Shown piece by piece: positions 29,683-40,533 of a stretch of DNA of 64,000 bases. Source of the DNA: Pseudoalteromonas lipolytica (GTDB taxonomy: Bacteria > Pseudomonadota > Gammaproteobacteria > Enterobacterales > Alteromonadaceae); the NCBI RefSeq assembly GCF_900116435.1, contig NZ_FPAZ01000003.1, positions 136,428 through 200,427 of the forward strand. Reading direction: 5' to 3'. The notes beneath the pieces were generated by a model. It was not told the DNA's origin. It worked only from the letters and a program-made list of their open reading frames with translations, and ran no database searches. Position 1 is the first letter of the stretch. Each line of letters opens with the position of its first letter. Made by a program: the position numbers and the translations under genes.

Positions 29683-29799
29683 AATAAGGAGCCTTTTTGT
29701 GTCATAAGAATATCAATACCGCTGCTAGTTATAGTTAGGTGCGTACTGTTCATTTGGATGGTTAAAAGTTGGCTTCAAAAAAAGCTTACAGTGCGTATA

Positions 29800-29828
29800 G
29801 TTATACTGATTAGGTGCTATTTTGTCTA
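29800..29828 (-). promoter_or_regulatory. Promoter of the mrp operon
   Basis: Minus strand: -35 TAGACA (29823-29828), exactly 17 bases, -10 TATAAC (29800-29805); each hexamer differs from consensus at one base. It predicts a leader of about 110 bases. Confidence 0.7.
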
Positions 29829-29894
29829 TAGGAGAGCAGCCTATTCGCACACTTTTTAACCGCTTTGTATGTTAAAATAGCAATAATTCTACGA

Positions 29895-31097
29895 TTAGTC
29901 AGAAAATTTATCCAAGCTTGAAGCTGTTGTTATCGTTGGCTTTACACCTAAAAACGTGAAGTAATCAATAAACCTTATCGGCTTTGTTAAGGGCTGGTTA
30001 ATTTGTTTTTGCCAAAGTTGTCTGTATTGCTGTGATAACGCCATTGTTTGGTATTGCATAATTGACCAATTAGGACTGGGTTTATACGCCATTGAATTCT
30101 TGCATGCGCGGCTCTTCTGCCAACCACTTGGTGGCAATACATCATTGGCAATGAATAAATTAGGCGCCACTTGACCCTGCTGTTTACACAACCACTGCTG
30201 TTTTTTCTCTGGAAGTGGGTATTCATCCTCAAAACCATTAAAGTGCATTAGCTCATGCAAAAACACTTTATAGCTCTGTTGAGAATTAATATGCATAATC
30301 CCCCCAACCACATTTGCCGCGCCTGACTCTGACATCATTACGATAAAGTCAAAGCCTGCAGGCCAATTGTATGCAACAGCGTTTTCCCAATTACACTGAA
30401 GTGCCATATCATGATTACGGCAAGAAAACTGATCGCCAACGTAGACAATTTCACTAAAGCAAAAACTATTCTTCTCTGGCTCTGGTTTAGCTTGGTAAAA
30501 ACGTTTAAATGATTTCAGTGCATTAATTCCTGCATGATGATCAGTCAACATCAACACATTAAATTTACACTGTGGCATGACACTCACTGTGTGTAATGAC
30601 AATGAAAAATCGTGACGTTTTGCAAAATCTGCGTGTATATACTCTGCACCCGAGCGCTGGCGTAACAACCAAGCTTGCCTCGCATCGCCTTGTGGCAAAC
30701 GATTCGTTTGCCACAACCACTCAATTGACTGCCACTGCTGCTGAGCAATCAAGTTGTCTGCTAAGGCTTGTTGTTGGTTCACAGCATAATTATCAAACTC
30801 GGATTGCCACCACAGCTTAGCTGCCGCAGGGTTACCTTGTTGTAGAAAGCGTAATGCAAGTTGGTAGTGAGCATCTAACTCACCTAGTTCAGCGAGTTGC
30901 CGTAATTGAACATTGTCAACAAGGGTAAGGTTTGAACTTACAACAGTGGGAGCCAAATAGTAAATGGCCACAGCACGTGTTGGGGTTTTATTAAAATAAT
31001 AAAGATACGAAGGCGTGAAGTCAGATACTGAGCTTGAGAGAGTGCTCAAGCTCAGTAATAACCCGCCTATCAGGTAAACATTAGCTCGCGTCTTCAC
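29895..31097 (-). CDS. Predicted exported zinc metallopeptidase (M64-like)
   Basis: A 400-residue protein with a hydrophobic N-terminus (YLIGGLLLSLSTLSS, signal or anchor), a helical middle rich in Gln and Trp (60-150) that may hold TPR-like repeats, and a peptidase domain. The zinc motif FLHELMHFNGFEDEYPLP at 279-296 has HExxH followed by DEY, as in M64/IgA-peptidase-like zincins. Six Cys (177, 213, 226, 235, 304, 332) suggest disulfides and an extracytoplasmic site. The GTG start lies inside the end of nlpI (17-base overlap), so translation is coupled. No close characterised homologue is known to me; the substrate is unknown. Confidence 0.75.
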   Translation of the reverse strand: MKTRANVYLIGGLLLSLSTLSSSVSDFTPSYLYYFNKTPTRAVAIYYLAPTVVSSNLTLVDNVQLRQLAELGELDAHYQLALRFLQQGNPAAAKLWWQSEFDNYAVNQQQALADNLIAQQQWQSIEWLWQTNRLPQGDARQAWLLRQRSGAEYIHADFAKRHDFSLSLHTVSVMPQCKFNVLMLTDHHAGINALKSFKRFYQAKPEPEKNSFCFSEIVYVGDQFSCRNHDMALQCNWENAVAYNWPAGFDFIVMMSESGAANVVGGIMHINSQQSYKVFLHELMHFNGFEDEYPLPEKKQQWLCKQQGQVAPNLFIANDVLPPSGWQKSRACKNSMAYKPSPNWSIMQYQTMALSQQYRQLWQKQINQPLTKPIRFIDYFTFLGVKPTITTASSLDKFSD

Positions 31098-31959
31098 CAG
31101 CCATTAACTCAAGCTCTAGACGCGCATATTTATATTCAACAAACTCATGCACATTTGTTGCAAGGGCAAGCCTAAAATAATCAGCCGCAATGTAATCATT
31201 ACCTGCTGCTTGATGTAATTTAGCTAAATAGAAATACGCCTCGCATAAACGATGCGCATACTCTTGCTCAGAAGTAACCCCTTCAATAATACCTGATAAG
31301 AATTCAAACTCACTGATTTCGCCTAAATACAATGCAAGTAATTGATAACCCCATTGGGATTCGTCAACCCCTTGTGAATTGGCTTTTAAATCAATCAGCG
31401 CTTGCTGCTTGTCAGCGTCCGCTTGTGCTAGGTAAAGCCATAAAACACGATAAGGGTCACTGGGTGAGCGGTCTAAAAACTGCTGTAAGTCGTCTTGCGC
31501 TAATAATGGACGATTTCCATAATACAACGCAATTCCGCGGTTTAAATAAGCATATTCATGCTGTTCATTGAGTTCCAGCGCCGAGTCAAAAAGCTCATAC
31601 GCCTGCTCATACTGTTGCATAAGCGTGTGATGAATACCTAAAAAGTTATACACTTCTGCTAAATCAGGCTTTAGTTTAATGGCCCGATTAAAGTCTATAC
31701 GCGCTAATGTCGACATGCCCAAACTGTCAAATAACACACCGCGATCATAATAAAGTTTTGCTTGTTGTTCTGCACTTAAATCGGTGCGATTAAGCAGCTC
31801 TGAATAACGGGCTATGGTAATTTCATTTCGAAAATCAGACGCTAATGGTGCGGTAAACGGCACATTAACAATAGGGACTGACTCAGGCTGAGAAGTTGTT
31901 TGACATGCACTTAAAGAAAAAATAGCCACAGCTGTCAATGCTAAGTGTTTAAAAATCAT
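31081..31959 (-). CDS. nlpI: Lipoprotein NlpI-like, TPR protein
   Basis: A 292-residue outer-membrane lipoprotein (E. coli NlpI 294). The lipobox LSAC puts the lipidated Cys at residue 19, followed by TPR repeats (KLYYDRGVLFDSLGMSTLARIDF; AEVYNFLGIHHTLMQQYEQAYELF; EYAYLNRGIALYYGNRPLLA). In E. coli NlpI is the adaptor that brings endopeptidase MepS to protease Prc and scaffolds peptidoglycan hydrolases. It lies downstream of pnp as in E. coli, but the following gene is not deaD; it is the overlapping metallopeptidase. The pnp terminator separates it from pnp. Confidence 0.88.
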   Translation of the reverse strand: MIFKHLALTAVAIFSLSACQTTSQPESVPIVNVPFTAPLASDFRNEITIARYSELLNRTDLSAEQQAKLYYDRGVLFDSLGMSTLARIDFNRAIKLKPDLAEVYNFLGIHHTLMQQYEQAYELFDSALELNEQHEYAYLNRGIALYYGNRPLLAQDDLQQFLDRSPSDPYRVLWLYLAQADADKQQALIDLKANSQGVDESQWGYQLLALYLGEISEFEFLSGIIEGVTSEQEYAHRLCEAYFYLAKLHQAAGNDYIAADYFRLALATNVHEFVEYKYARLELELMAGEDAS

Positions 31960-32023
31960 TAAAGTCCTTAATACCTGAATTCTCTGTAGACAAAGTTGAA
32001 GCGATTGAGTTTCATTAAAGCAT

Positions 32024-32054
32024 AAAAAAAGGGGCTAAACAGCCCCTTTTTCTT
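32024..32054 (-). terminator. Terminator of pnp
   Basis: Stem GGGGCT, loop AAAC, AGCCCC extended by paired A and T runs; seven T on the minus strand, about 30 bases past the pnp stop. Confidence 0.9.
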
Positions 32055-32084
32055 GTATCCAGTAAATTACTGGAAAATCAAACC

Positions 32085-34217
32085 TTATTCAGCGTCTTTA
32101 GGCGCTTCTGCTGTTTCTTCAGCAGCCGGTGCCATCGCTTCTTTGATACTTAAACGTACGCGACCTTGGCGGTCAACCTCAAGTACTTTTACTTGTACTT
32201 CTTGGCCTTCGCTTAAGTGATCAGTAACGTTGTTTACGCGCTCAGTGCTGATTTGAGAAATATGCACTAGGCCATCTTTACCCGGAAGGATATTAACAAA
32301 TGCACCAAAATCAACGATACGAACAACTTTACCTGTGTAGATTGTGCCTACTTCAAGTTCTGCTGTTAATTGCTCAATGCGCTTGATTGCATTATTTGCG
32401 CTAATGCCGTCAGTTGCTGCAATTTTGATTGTACCATCGTCTTCGATTTCAATCGTTGTGCCTGTTTCTTCAGTAAGTTGACGAATCGTTGCGCCACCTT
32501 TACCAATTACTTCAGCAATTTTCTTCGCCGGAATTTGCATCGTGTAGATACGTGGAGCGAACTGAGATAACTCTTCAGAAGGAGCAGAAATCGCTTCGTC
32601 CATTACACCTAAGATGTGTAAACGTGCAGCTTTTGCTTGTTTAAGCGCGATTTGCATGATTTCTTGTGTGATACCTTCGATTTTGATATCCATTTGAAGT
32701 GCAGTGATACCGTCTGAAGTACCCGCAACTTTAAAGTCCATGTCACCTAAGTGATCTTCATCACCTAAGATGTCAGAAAGAACAACAAAGTTTTCTTCTT
32801 CTTTAACAAGACCCATCGCAATACCTGCAACAGAGGCTTTAATAGGCACACCCGCGTTCATTAACGCAAGAGAAGTACCACATACAGACGCCATTGAAGA
32901 TGAACCGTTAGACTCGGTGATTTCAGATACAACACGGATTGAGTAAGGGAACTCAGTTAGTGTTGGCATTACAGCTTGGATACCACGCTTAGCTAGGTTA
33001 CCGTGGCCGATTTCACGACGCTTAGGTGAACCAACAAAACCTGTTTCACCTACGCAGAACGGAGGGAAATTGTAGTTAAGCATGAAGTGGTTTTTGTGCG
33101 TGCCCGTTAAATCATCAATTAACTGTGAATCACGTTCTGTACCAAGCGTTGCAGTAACAAGTGCTTGTGTTTCACCACGTGTGAAGATAGCAGAACCGTG
33201 AGTACGCGGTAATACACCCGTCATTACGTCTAGTGCACGGATCATATCTGGTTCACGACCATCGATACGTTTTTCACCGGCAGTGATACGGCCACGAACA
33301 ATTTTCTTCTCTAAAGAACCAAATACTTTACTTACTTCTTGAGTATCAAGTGTTTCGTCTTCAGCAAGCTCAGCAGAAAGCGCTTCAATAACAGCGTCTT
33401 TAGCTGCGCCTAACGCTTCTTTACGCGCTACTTTGTCAGTGATGCGGTATGCTTCACCCACTTTATCAGCAGCAAGTTCAGCTACTTTCTCTTCAAGTGC
33501 AACGTTCTTTTCTGGTGCAGTCCAATCCCATGTAGGCTTGCCCGCTTCTGCTTTGAACTCATTGATTGCGTTGATGATAGCCTGAGATTGCTCATGACCA
33601 TATACAACAGCGCCTAACATAACATCTTCAGACAGCACGTTCGCTTCAGACTCAACCATTAATACCGCGTTGTCTGTGCCCGCAACCACTAAATCAAGTT
33701 GGCTTTCTTCAAGCTCTTTTAACGTTGGGTTTAGAACGTATTCGCCGTTGATGAAACCAACACGTGATGCACCGATAGGACCATTAAATGGAATACCAGA
33801 AATTGCAAGCGCTGCTGATGTACCAATCATTGCAACCATATCAGGTTGGATTTCAGGGTTTACAGAAACAACTGTCGCGATAACTTGTACTTCATTTACG
33901 AAGCCATTCGGGAAAAGTGGACGAATTGGACGGTCAATTAAACGTGCAATAAGTGTTTCGCCATCGTTAGGACGACCTTCACGCTTAAGGAAACCACCAG
34001 GGATACGACCCGCAGCGTACATACGCTCTTGGTAGTTAACTGTTAGTGGGAAAAAGTCTTGACCTGGTTGTGCATCACGCTTACCAACAACAGTAACAAG
34101 TACTGAAGTGTCGCCAATGCTTGCAAGTACAGCGCCGTCAGCTTGACGAGCGATAGCACCTGTTTCTAGTGTCACAGTGTGTTGACCTAGTTGAAATTCT
34201 TTAATAATTGCTTGCAC
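32085..34217 (-). CDS. pnp: Polyribonucleotide nucleotidyltransferase (PNPase)
   Basis: A 3'-5' phosphorolytic exoribonuclease of the RNA degradosome, 710 residues (E. coli 711). Two RNase PH domains (the second near [15 protein letters not shown], with [16 protein letters not shown] for catalysis) are followed by a KH domain ([15 protein letters not shown], about 560-620) and an S1 domain ([20 protein letters not shown], about 620-690). The start is GTG at 34215-34217 with AAAGGA upstream; E. coli uses TTG, and weak starts fit autoregulation. The leader at 34280-34360 forms a long hairpin like the RNase III target of E. coli. Confidence 0.97.
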   Translation of the reverse strand: MQAIIKEFQLGQHTVTLETGAIARQADGAVLASIGDTSVLVTVVGKRDAQPGQDFFPLTVNYQERMYAAGRIPGGFLKREGRPNDGETLIARLIDRPIRPLFPNGFVNEVQVIATVVSVNPEIQPDMVAMIGTSAALAISGIPFNGPIGASRVGFINGEYVLNPTLKELEESQLDLVVAGTDNAVLMVESEANVLSEDVMLGAVVYGHEQSQAIINAINEFKAEAGKPTWDWTAPEKNVALEEKVAELAADKVGEAYRITDKVARKEALGAAKDAVIEALSAELAEDETLDTQEVSKVFGSLEKKIVRGRITAGEKRIDGREPDMIRALDVMTGVLPRTHGSAIFTRGETQALVTATLGTERDSQLIDDLTGTHKNHFMLNYNFPPFCVGETGFVGSPKRREIGHGNLAKRGIQAVMPTLTEFPYSIRVVSEITESNGSSSMASVCGTSLALMNAGVPIKASVAGIAMGLVKEEENFVVLSDILGDEDHLGDMDFKVAGTSDGITALQMDIKIEGITQEIMQIALKQAKAARLHILGVMDEAISAPSEELSQFAPRIYTMQIPAKKIAEVIGKGGATIRQLTEETGTTIEIEDDGTIKIAATDGISANNAIKRIEQLTAELEVGTIYTGKVVRIVDFGAFVNILPGKDGLVHISQISTERVNNVTDHLSEGQEVQVKVLEVDRQGRVRLSIKEAMAPAAEETAEAPKDAE

Positions 34218-34279
34218 TTAAAAATGTCCTTTAAATGTAGAAGCAACTCAGAAAAATTAGCCCGTAGACTGCATCTCTG

Positions 34280-34360
34280 AATTGGTAAAAATAGTCCATC
34301 AAAGTACCAATTACAGTACTTAATTAACCTTAAGTAAAATCAATTAAGTACTACAATTGG
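34280..34360 (-). promoter_or_regulatory. pnp leader with competing hairpins
   Basis: Stem I pairs AATTGG/CCAATT (34355-34360 with 34307-34312) and, inside a symmetric AC/AC internal loop, AGTACTTAATT/AATTAAGTACT (34315-34325 with 34342-34352). This gives 17 base pairs around a 16-base loop. Stem II pairs AATTGGTA (34280-34287) with TACCAATT (34305-34312). The stems share 34307-34312, so only one complete form can exist. The position, 90-140 bases before the pnp start, matches the RNase III hairpin used in E. coli autoregulation (inference). Confidence 0.7.
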
Positions 34361-34433
34361 CAATGATGATTTTTCAAACACTTAGCAACCTGTGCTACTA
34401 AGTTGTGCGCTAGTATACCTTTCATACGCGCAC

Positions 34434-34463
34434 AAAAAAAGGGGCTATATAGCCCCTTTTCTC
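34434..34463 (-). terminator. Terminator between rpsO and pnp
   Basis: Stem GGGGCTATATAGCCCC with A7 and T4 flanks, seven T in the minus-strand transcript, 13 bases past the rpsO stop. As in E. coli, it should partly separate rpsO from pnp. Confidence 0.9.
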
Positions 34464-34475
34464 GTAATCTAGTTC

Positions 34476-34745
34476 TTAGCGACGTAGGCCAAGCTCTTGG
34501 ATTAACGCAGTGTAACGTGCAATGTCTTTACCTTTAAGGTAATCAAGCAGTTTACGGCGTTGGCTTACTTTGCGAAGAAGACCACGACGTGAGTGGAAAT
34601 CGTGCTTGTGATCAGCAAAGTGACCTTGAAGCTTGTTGATATCGAACGTTAGAAGTGCAACTTGTACTTCAGGTGAACCAGTGTCGCCTTCAGCGCGTGC
34701 AAATTTAGCAATGATTTCAACTTTTTCTTGATTGCTTAGTGACAT
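34476..34745 (-). CDS. rpsO: Small ribosomal subunit protein uS15
   Basis: A ribosomal protein of 89 residues that binds the 16S rRNA central domain. Family motifs [36 protein letters not shown] and [12 protein letters not shown] are complete and the length is exact. GGAG precedes the ATG. It is followed by a terminator and pnp, and preceded by a candidate promoter in the truB-rpsO gap. Confidence 0.97.
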   Translation of the reverse strand: MSLSNQEKVEIIAKFARAEGDTGSPEVQVALLTFDINKLQGHFADHKHDFHSRRGLLRKVSQRRKLLDYLKGKDIARYTALIQELGLRR

Positions 34746-34817
34746 AGTAACTCCAAAAATTAATTTAAATTGTGTCTTAGCCGATCACTAATTCAGCCAA
34801 AACGATTGAGCGGGCGT

Positions 34818-34845
34818 ATTCTACCAGCTTTAGCAATAACTACAA
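34818..34845 (-). promoter_or_regulatory. Candidate promoter of rpsO
   Basis: Minus strand: -35 TTGTAG (34840-34845), 16 bases, -10 TAGAAT (34818-34823), then the GC-rich discriminator ACGCCCGC typical of ribosomal genes. It lies in the truB-rpsO gap, where E. coli also has an rpsO promoter. Confidence 0.5.
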
Positions 34846-34853
34846 GGTAATCT

Positions 34854-35798
34854 TTACTCAGGCAGTTGATTCGATAAACCACGCTTTGATTTTAGTTGAC
34901 CGTCTTTATGACGCTCGCCTGTGCCAATGAATATACCATCAGCCATAACTTTCACCACACCATCAGGCACGGGCTTACCAATCACCACGGTTTGACCATG
35001 GCTAAATGCCATACCTTGTTCTTTACTAATTTCAATCACAGGTAAGTCAACCAACGCGGTATCCATGGGTAACAAAAGCGCATCTAAATAAGTAGACGGT
35101 GCAACGTCATCGGCTTTAGCTTGTTGCAATTTTTCTTCAAGTTGCTCAAGCGTCACCATTTTATCACTCGGATAATGACCAACAGCACTTCGGTGCAACA
35201 TAATAACGTGTGCGCCACACCCTAACTTTTCACCAAGGTCATCCACAATAGTGCGAATATACGTCCCTTTCGATACATGGGCGGTCATTTGCACTTCGTT
35301 ATTTGCTTCATCAAACTCATCAAGCGTTAAACTAAACACATTAATTTTTCGGCATTTACGCGGTACCTCAATGCCCTCGCGTGCATATTTATATAAAGGC
35401 TGGCCTTGATATTTTAATGCTGAGTACATTGATGGGTATTGGTCCGACTCACCTAAAAAACTTGCGATCTCTTGCTCGAGTTGAGCACGAGTTACCGCTA
35501 CTGGACGCGTTTCAACAACTTCGCCATCCGAATCTGAGGTGGTTGTACGTTCCCCAAGTTTAGCGCGTACGACATACGTTTTGTCCGTGTCTAACAAAAA
35601 CTGGGTAAACTTAGTTGCTTCACCAAAACAAATCGGCAGCATGCCTGTTGCAAGCGGATCGAGCGCGCCGGTGTGCCCAGCCTTCTGTGCAAAGTAAATG
35701 CCCTTTGCTTGCTGCAATGCTTTATTAGACGAGATACCTTGCGGCTTGTTAAGTAATAAAATGCCGTCAATTGCACGGCCTTTACTGCGTCTAGCCAT
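34854..35798 (-). CDS. truB: tRNA pseudouridine(55) synthase TruB
   Basis: Makes the universal pseudouridine 55 in the tRNA T-loop; 314 residues (E. coli 314). The catalytic Asp is in [40 protein letters not shown] and [10 protein letters not shown]-type ([15 protein letters not shown]) motifs follow. A C-terminal PUA-like domain is present. Its ATG overlaps the rbfA stop by one base (TAATG), so translation is coupled. Confidence 0.97.
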   Translation of the reverse strand: MARRSKGRAIDGILLLNKPQGISSNKALQQAKGIYFAQKAGHTGALDPLATGMLPICFGEATKFTQFLLDTDKTYVVRAKLGERTTTSDSDGEVVETRPVAVTRAQLEQEIASFLGESDQYPSMYSALKYQGQPLYKYAREGIEVPRKCRKINVFSLTLDEFDEANNEVQMTAHVSKGTYIRTIVDDLGEKLGCGAHVIMLHRSAVGHYPSDKMVTLEQLEEKLQQAKADDVAPSTYLDALLLPMDTALVDLPVIEISKEQGMAFSHGQTVVIGKPVPDGVVKVMADGIFIGTGERHKDGQLKSKRGLSNQLPE

Positions 35799-36202
35799 TA
35801 GTCTTTAGTGCCTTCTTCGCTATCATCTTCGTTGACATGCTTTGCATTATCTTCACGAATAACCGAGTCCACTAAATTTGAAATACGCATACCTTCCATC
35901 AGTGAGTTATCAATGACAAAACGTAACTCTGGCATAATGCGCGCACGAATGCGTTTACCTAATAAAGAACGAATATAACCCGTTGCTTCATTTAGGATTT
36001 TAGCGCTCTGCTTGGCTTTATCTTCATCATCAGTATTGAATACTGTAATAAATACTTTTGCGTAAGAAAGATCGCGAGATACCTCAACTGCAGACACCGT
36101 TACCATACCTAAGCGCGGGTCTTTAATTTCGCGTTGAAGAATAACAGCAATCTCTTTTTGAATTTGCTGTGCAACACGATCAGTGCGAGAAAATTCTCTC
36201 AT
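35798..36202 (-). CDS. rbfA: Ribosome-binding factor A
   Basis: A KH-fold factor for 30S maturation and cold adaptation, 134 residues (E. coli 133). [47 protein letters not shown] and the [17 protein letters not shown] segment are diagnostic. The acidic C-terminal tail ([13 protein letters not shown]) is typical. A partial terminator lies between infB and this gene. Confidence 0.96.
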   Translation of the reverse strand: MREFSRTDRVAQQIQKEIAVILQREIKDPRLGMVTVSAVEVSRDLSYAKVFITVFNTDDEDKAKQSAKILNEATGYIRSLLGKRIRARIMPELRFVIDNSLMEGMRISNLVDSVIREDNAKHVNEDDSEEGTKD

Positions 36203-36268
36203 TATACTTCACTCTAAAATTATAACTTATTGATGTATATAAATAAGTTAATTTAATTACGAATACAC

Positions 36269-36292
36269 AAATGGGGGCTTAGCCCCCATTTA
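36269..36292 (-). terminator. Weak terminator-like hairpin after infB
   Basis: Stem AATGGGGG, loop CTTAG, CCCCCATT, 21 bases past the infB stop. The transcript continues with ATTTGTG, not a clean T run, so termination is probably partial and lets rbfA-truB be cotranscribed. Confidence 0.6.
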
Positions 36293-36312
36293 TAATAGTG
36301 ACTTAGACGAAA

Positions 36313-38970
36313 TTAAAGTGAACGTTGTACTTCAACCGTCTCGAACACCTCGATTTGGTCGCCAACTTTAACATCGTTATAGTTCTTAACGCCGATACCA
36401 CATTCCATACCGTTACGAACTTCAGCTACGTCATCTTTAAAGCGACGTAATGATTCAAGCTCACCTTCATAGATAACCACGTTATCACGAAGTACACGGA
36501 TAGGTGCGCTACGCTTAACGATACCTTCGGTCACCATACAACCTGCGATAGCACCAATCTTAGGTGACTTAAACACGTCACGAACTTCAGCAAGACCAAT
36601 GATCTCTTGCTTAAATTCTGGTGCAAGCATACCAGACATGGCTTGTTTAACTTCTTCGATCAGGCTGTAGATTACGCTGTAGTAACGTAGGTCTAGGTTT
36701 TCTGATTCAATCACTTTACGTGCTGATGCATCGGCACGAACGTTAAAGCCTACAACGATTGCATTAGAGGCTGCTGCAAGTGTTGCGTCAGTTTCGGTGA
36801 TACCACCTACGCCTGAACCAACAATCTTCACTTTAACTTCATCAGTAGATAGTTTAGTTAATGAATCAGCAATTGCTTCAATTGAACCTTGTACGTCCGC
36901 TTTAAGTACCACGTTAACTTCAGAAACATCGCCTTCAGTCATGTTAGTAAACATGTTTTCAAGCTTCGCTTTTTGTTGACGCGCTAGTTTCACTTCACGG
37001 AACTTACCTTGACGATATAAAGCAACTTCACGGGCTTTACGCTCGTCTTTAACCACCGTTGCTTCATCACCTGCAGCAGGGATACCAGAAAGACCTAGAA
37101 TCTCTACAGGAATAGATGGGCCAGCAGACTTAATGTCTTTACCGTTCTCATCTTTCATTGCACGTACACGGCCGTATTCAAGGCCACATAGTACGATATC
37201 GCCTTGGTTAAGCGTACCAGACTGAACTAAGATAGATGCAACTGGACCACGGCCTTTATCTAAGCGTGATTCGATTACAACACCCGCAGCCATCCCTTCT
37301 GATGGTGCAGTTAGTTCTAAGATCTCAGCTTGCATTAATACCGCTTCAAGTAAGTCATCAATGCCTAAACCTGTTTTTGCAGAGATATGGACGAATTGCG
37401 TGTCACCACCCCACTCTTCAGGAATAACGTCTAGCTGTGCTAATTCGTTTTTAACGCGATCTGGATCTGCGCCTTCTTTGTCCATTTTGTTTACAGCGAT
37501 GATTAGAGGCACGCCAGCTGCACGCGCATGCTGAACCGCTTCTTTAGTTTGTGGCATTACGCCATCATCTGCTGCAACAACAAGGATTACGATATCAGTG
37601 GCTTTTGCACCACGAGCACGCATTGAGGTAAATGCGGCGTGACCTGGTGTGTCTAAGAACGTGATCATGTTGCCATTTGTTTCAACATGATAAGCACCAA
37701 TGTGCTGAGTGATACCACCCGCTTCACCTGATGCTACTTTCGCTGAACGAATGTAGTCAAGTGTTGACGTTTTACCATGGTCAACGTGACCCATTACTGT
37801 CACAACCGGCGCACGAGGAAGCGCTTTGCCTTCTTCGTTACGGTCGTTTAGCACTTTCTCTTCTAATTCATTTTCTTTAACAATGATAACCTTATGTCCC
37901 ATTTCTTCAGCAACAAGCTGTGCTGTTTCTTGGTCGATCACTTGGTTGATGGTAACCATGTCACCCATTTTCATCATTGTTTTAACAACTTCGGCACCTT
38001 TAACAGCCATACGCGATGCAAGTTCAGCAACAGTGATAGTTTCACTGATACGAACTTCATTTTTAACGTCTGCGGTTGGTTTTTGGAAACCATGCTGTAA
38101 CGATGTAGGCGCTTTAAGCTTGCCTTTTTTACCTTTAGGTGCAACAAATTTTTCTTTTGCTGGACCTTTTTTCTTTTTCTTAGCACGGCGAGCAGTTTGC
38201 TCTTCACGAGCATCAGACTCATCTTCTGCTTCACGTGCATAAGTTGAAGTCGTAAGGTGGTGATCAGCACTTTCTTCACGCTGCTTACGCTCTTCTTCTT
38301 CTTTCTTCCAGCGAGCTTCATTTTCTTCAGCTAGCTTTCTTGCCTCTTCTGCTTGACGTTTCGCTTCTTCTTCAGCTTTTCTCAATGCGGCCTCTTCTGC
38401 TTCTTTTTGCAGACGCTCAGCTTCGGCGCGATCTTTTTCAGACTTAGCACTTTGTTCTGGGGTCATCTGCTTCTGTTTCGCTTTACGCTCAGCTTCAGCT
38501 TTGCGTTTAGCCTCTTCTTTGGCTTTACGCTCAGCTTCTTCTTTCGCTTTACGTTCTGCCTCTTGTTTCGCTTTTAGCTCCTCAGCTTCTTGCTGGGCTT
38601 TAAGCTCTGCTGCTTTACGTGCAGCTTCTTCTGCAGCTAAACGCTCTTCTTCTTGCTGTTGCTCAATGGCGCTTTTCTTAACATAAGTACGTGTTTTACG
38701 TACTTCTACTTGTACAGACTTTGCTTTACCTGTAGAGCCAGTCACACTCAGTGTGCTCTTGCTTTTACGTTGCAAAGTCATGCGAGCAGGGCCTTCCGAG
38801 CCCGTGCCGCCATGCTGCTTGCTAAGGTGGTCAAGTAACGTTGACTTTTCAGCCTCGCTCACCATATCACCTGCTTTTTTAGAAATACCGGCTTGCTCAA
38901 GCTGCTGTAGTAACTTATCAACAGTTGTACCAATATCTCCGGCTAGTTTTTCAACATTTACTTCTGCCAT
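36313..38970 (-). CDS. infB: Translation initiation factor IF-2
   Basis: A GTPase of 885 residues (E. coli 890) that brings fMet-tRNA to the 30S subunit. An N-terminal IF2_N domain ([27 protein letters not shown]) is followed by a long charged Ala/Lys/Glu coiled-coil linker with short repeats (units like AERKAKEE), encoded by repetitive DNA at about 38340-38660. Then come the G domain with [10 protein letters not shown] near residue 395, DTPGH and NKMD, domain II, and the tRNA-binding C-terminus. GGAGG precedes the ATG. It lies 25 bases after nusA, as in E. coli. Confidence 0.97.
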   Translation of the reverse strand: MAEVNVEKLAGDIGTTVDKLLQQLEQAGISKKAGDMVSEAEKSTLLDHLSKQHGGTGSEGPARMTLQRKSKSTLSVTGSTGKAKSVQVEVRKTRTYVKKSAIEQQQEEERLAAEEAARKAAELKAQQEAEELKAKQEAERKAKEEAERKAKEEAKRKAEAERKAKQKQMTPEQSAKSEKDRAEAERLQKEAEEAALRKAEEEAKRQAEEARKLAEENEARWKKEEEERKQREESADHHLTTSTYAREAEDESDAREEQTARRAKKKKKGPAKEKFVAPKGKKGKLKAPTSLQHGFQKPTADVKNEVRISETITVAELASRMAVKGAEVVKTMMKMGDMVTINQVIDQETAQLVAEEMGHKVIIVKENELEEKVLNDRNEEGKALPRAPVVTVMGHVDHGKTSTLDYIRSAKVASGEAGGITQHIGAYHVETNGNMITFLDTPGHAAFTSMRARGAKATDIVILVVAADDGVMPQTKEAVQHARAAGVPLIIAVNKMDKEGADPDRVKNELAQLDVIPEEWGGDTQFVHISAKTGLGIDDLLEAVLMQAEILELTAPSEGMAAGVVIESRLDKGRGPVASILVQSGTLNQGDIVLCGLEYGRVRAMKDENGKDIKSAGPSIPVEILGLSGIPAAGDEATVVKDERKAREVALYRQGKFREVKLARQQKAKLENMFTNMTEGDVSEVNVVLKADVQGSIEAIADSLTKLSTDEVKVKIVGSGVGGITETDATLAAASNAIVVGFNVRADASARKVIESENLDLRYYSVIYSLIEEVKQAMSGMLAPEFKQEIIGLAEVRDVFKSPKIGAIAGCMVTEGIVKRSAPIRVLRDNVVIYEGELESLRRFKDDVAEVRNGMECGIGVKNYNDVKVGDQIEVFETVEVQRSL

Positions 38971-38995
38971 AGTGTGTAATACCTCCGTTAATAAA

Positions 38996-40495
38996 TTACT
39001 CGTCTGCGAACCAACAAATGTTACGCGCAGCCATAATTAGTTTGCCAGCTTCTTCTTCTGAAAGCTCAGTGATATCAACTAACTCGTCGATACCTTGCTC
39101 GGCTAAATCTTCTAATGTTATAACACCTTTACTTGCCATAACGAATGCAAGGTGACGCTCTAAACCTTCAAGGGCTAATAAGTCCTCTGCAGGTTCTGCA
39201 CCTTCTAGGCTTTCTTCAGTTTTAAGTGCTTTGGTTGTCAGTGCGTCTTTCGCACGTGAACGTAAAACATCAACTGTTTCTTCGTCTAAGCCATCAATTT
39301 CTAAAAACTCTGATGCTGGTACGTAAGCAACTTCTTCAAGGGTTGAGAAACCTTCGTTGATTAGTAATGTTGCAAACTCATCATCGATATCTAGGTACTC
39401 AGTAAATAAGTTGATTAACTTGTCTGACTCAGCTTCATTTTTCGCACGCATTTCATCAACCGTCATTACGTTTAATTCCCAGCCAGTTAACTGGCTAGCA
39501 AGACGAACGTTTTGACCATTTCGACCAATTGCTTGCGCTAGGTTATCAGCTTCAACAGCGATATCCATTGAGTGCGTGTCTTCGTCCATCACGATAGATG
39601 CTACCTCAGCAGGTGCCATCGCGTTAATAACGAATTGCGCTGGGTTATCATCGTAAAGTACGATATCAACACGCTCGCCACCAAGTTCAGTAGACACCGC
39701 TTGAACACGCGCACCACGCATACCTACACAGGCACCTACTGGGTCAATACGTTTGTCATTTGACTTAACAGCGATTTTCGCACGTGAACCTGGATCACGC
39801 GCTGCTGCACGTAATTCAATCATTTCTTCGCCAATTTCTGGCACCTCAATGCGGAATAGCTCCATGAGCATTTCAGGCTTAGAACGCGTTACGAATAACT
39901 GTGCGCCACGCGCTTCAGGTTTAACTTCGTAAAGAAGACCACGAATACGGTCGCCCGGACGGAAGTTTTCACGCGGTAGCATGTCGTCACGGTAAATAAC
40001 CGCTTCTGCATTGTTACCAAGGTCAAGTACGATAGCATCACGCGTTGCTTTTTTAACAACACCCGTTACTAACTCACCTTGTTGGTCTTTGTATTCTTCA
40101 ACAACAAGTGCACGCTCAGCTTCACGTACTTTTTGTACGATAACTTGCTTAGCCATTTGTGTTGTAATACGGTCAAACTTAATTGACTCAATTTGTTCTT
40201 CTACGTAATCACCCATTTGCAATTCAGGGTCTTCAACTTGTGCCGCTTCAAGCGTGATTTCGCTATACGGGTGCTCAAGTGAACCATCTTCTTGCACAGG
40301 AGCGATTTTCCAGCGACGGAATGTATCGTAATTACCTGTTTTACGGTCAATTGATACGCGAACGTCAATTTCACCATCGTGTTTTTTCTTTGTTGCAGTC
40401 GCTAATGCGAACTCTAACGCTTCAAAAATCTTTTCTTTTGGAACCGCTTTCTCATTGGAGACGGCTTCAGCAACCAATAATATTTCTTTTGCCAT
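38996..40495 (-). CDS. nusA: Transcription termination/antitermination factor NusA
   Basis: An RNA-polymerase-binding factor of 499 residues (E. coli 495). The N-terminal RNAP-binding domain ([21 protein letters not shown]) is followed by S1 ([21 protein letters not shown]), KH1/KH2 ([37 protein letters not shown]) and two C-terminal acidic AR repeats ([33 protein letters not shown]). The two AR repeats place it with the gammaproteobacterial form. It lies between rimP and infB. Confidence 0.97.
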   Translation of the reverse strand: MAKEILLVAEAVSNEKAVPKEKIFEALEFALATATKKKHDGEIDVRVSIDRKTGNYDTFRRWKIAPVQEDGSLEHPYSEITLEAAQVEDPELQMGDYVEEQIESIKFDRITTQMAKQVIVQKVREAERALVVEEYKDQQGELVTGVVKKATRDAIVLDLGNNAEAVIYRDDMLPRENFRPGDRIRGLLYEVKPEARGAQLFVTRSKPEMLMELFRIEVPEIGEEMIELRAAARDPGSRAKIAVKSNDKRIDPVGACVGMRGARVQAVSTELGGERVDIVLYDDNPAQFVINAMAPAEVASIVMDEDTHSMDIAVEADNLAQAIGRNGQNVRLASQLTGWELNVMTVDEMRAKNEAESDKLINLFTEYLDIDDEFATLLINEGFSTLEEVAYVPASEFLEIDGLDEETVDVLRSRAKDALTTKALKTEESLEGAEPAEDLLALEGLERHLAFVMASKGVITLEDLAEQGIDELVDITELSEEEAGKLIMAARNICWFADE

Positions 40496-40533
40496 GGGTT
40501 ATGCCTCGCTTGCCCTATTCCTTCGCACTCGAA

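Noticed and set aside
37826-38242. 138-codon frame antisense to infB
   Set aside because: Ser/Phe/Thr-rich shadow of the IF-2 linker codons.
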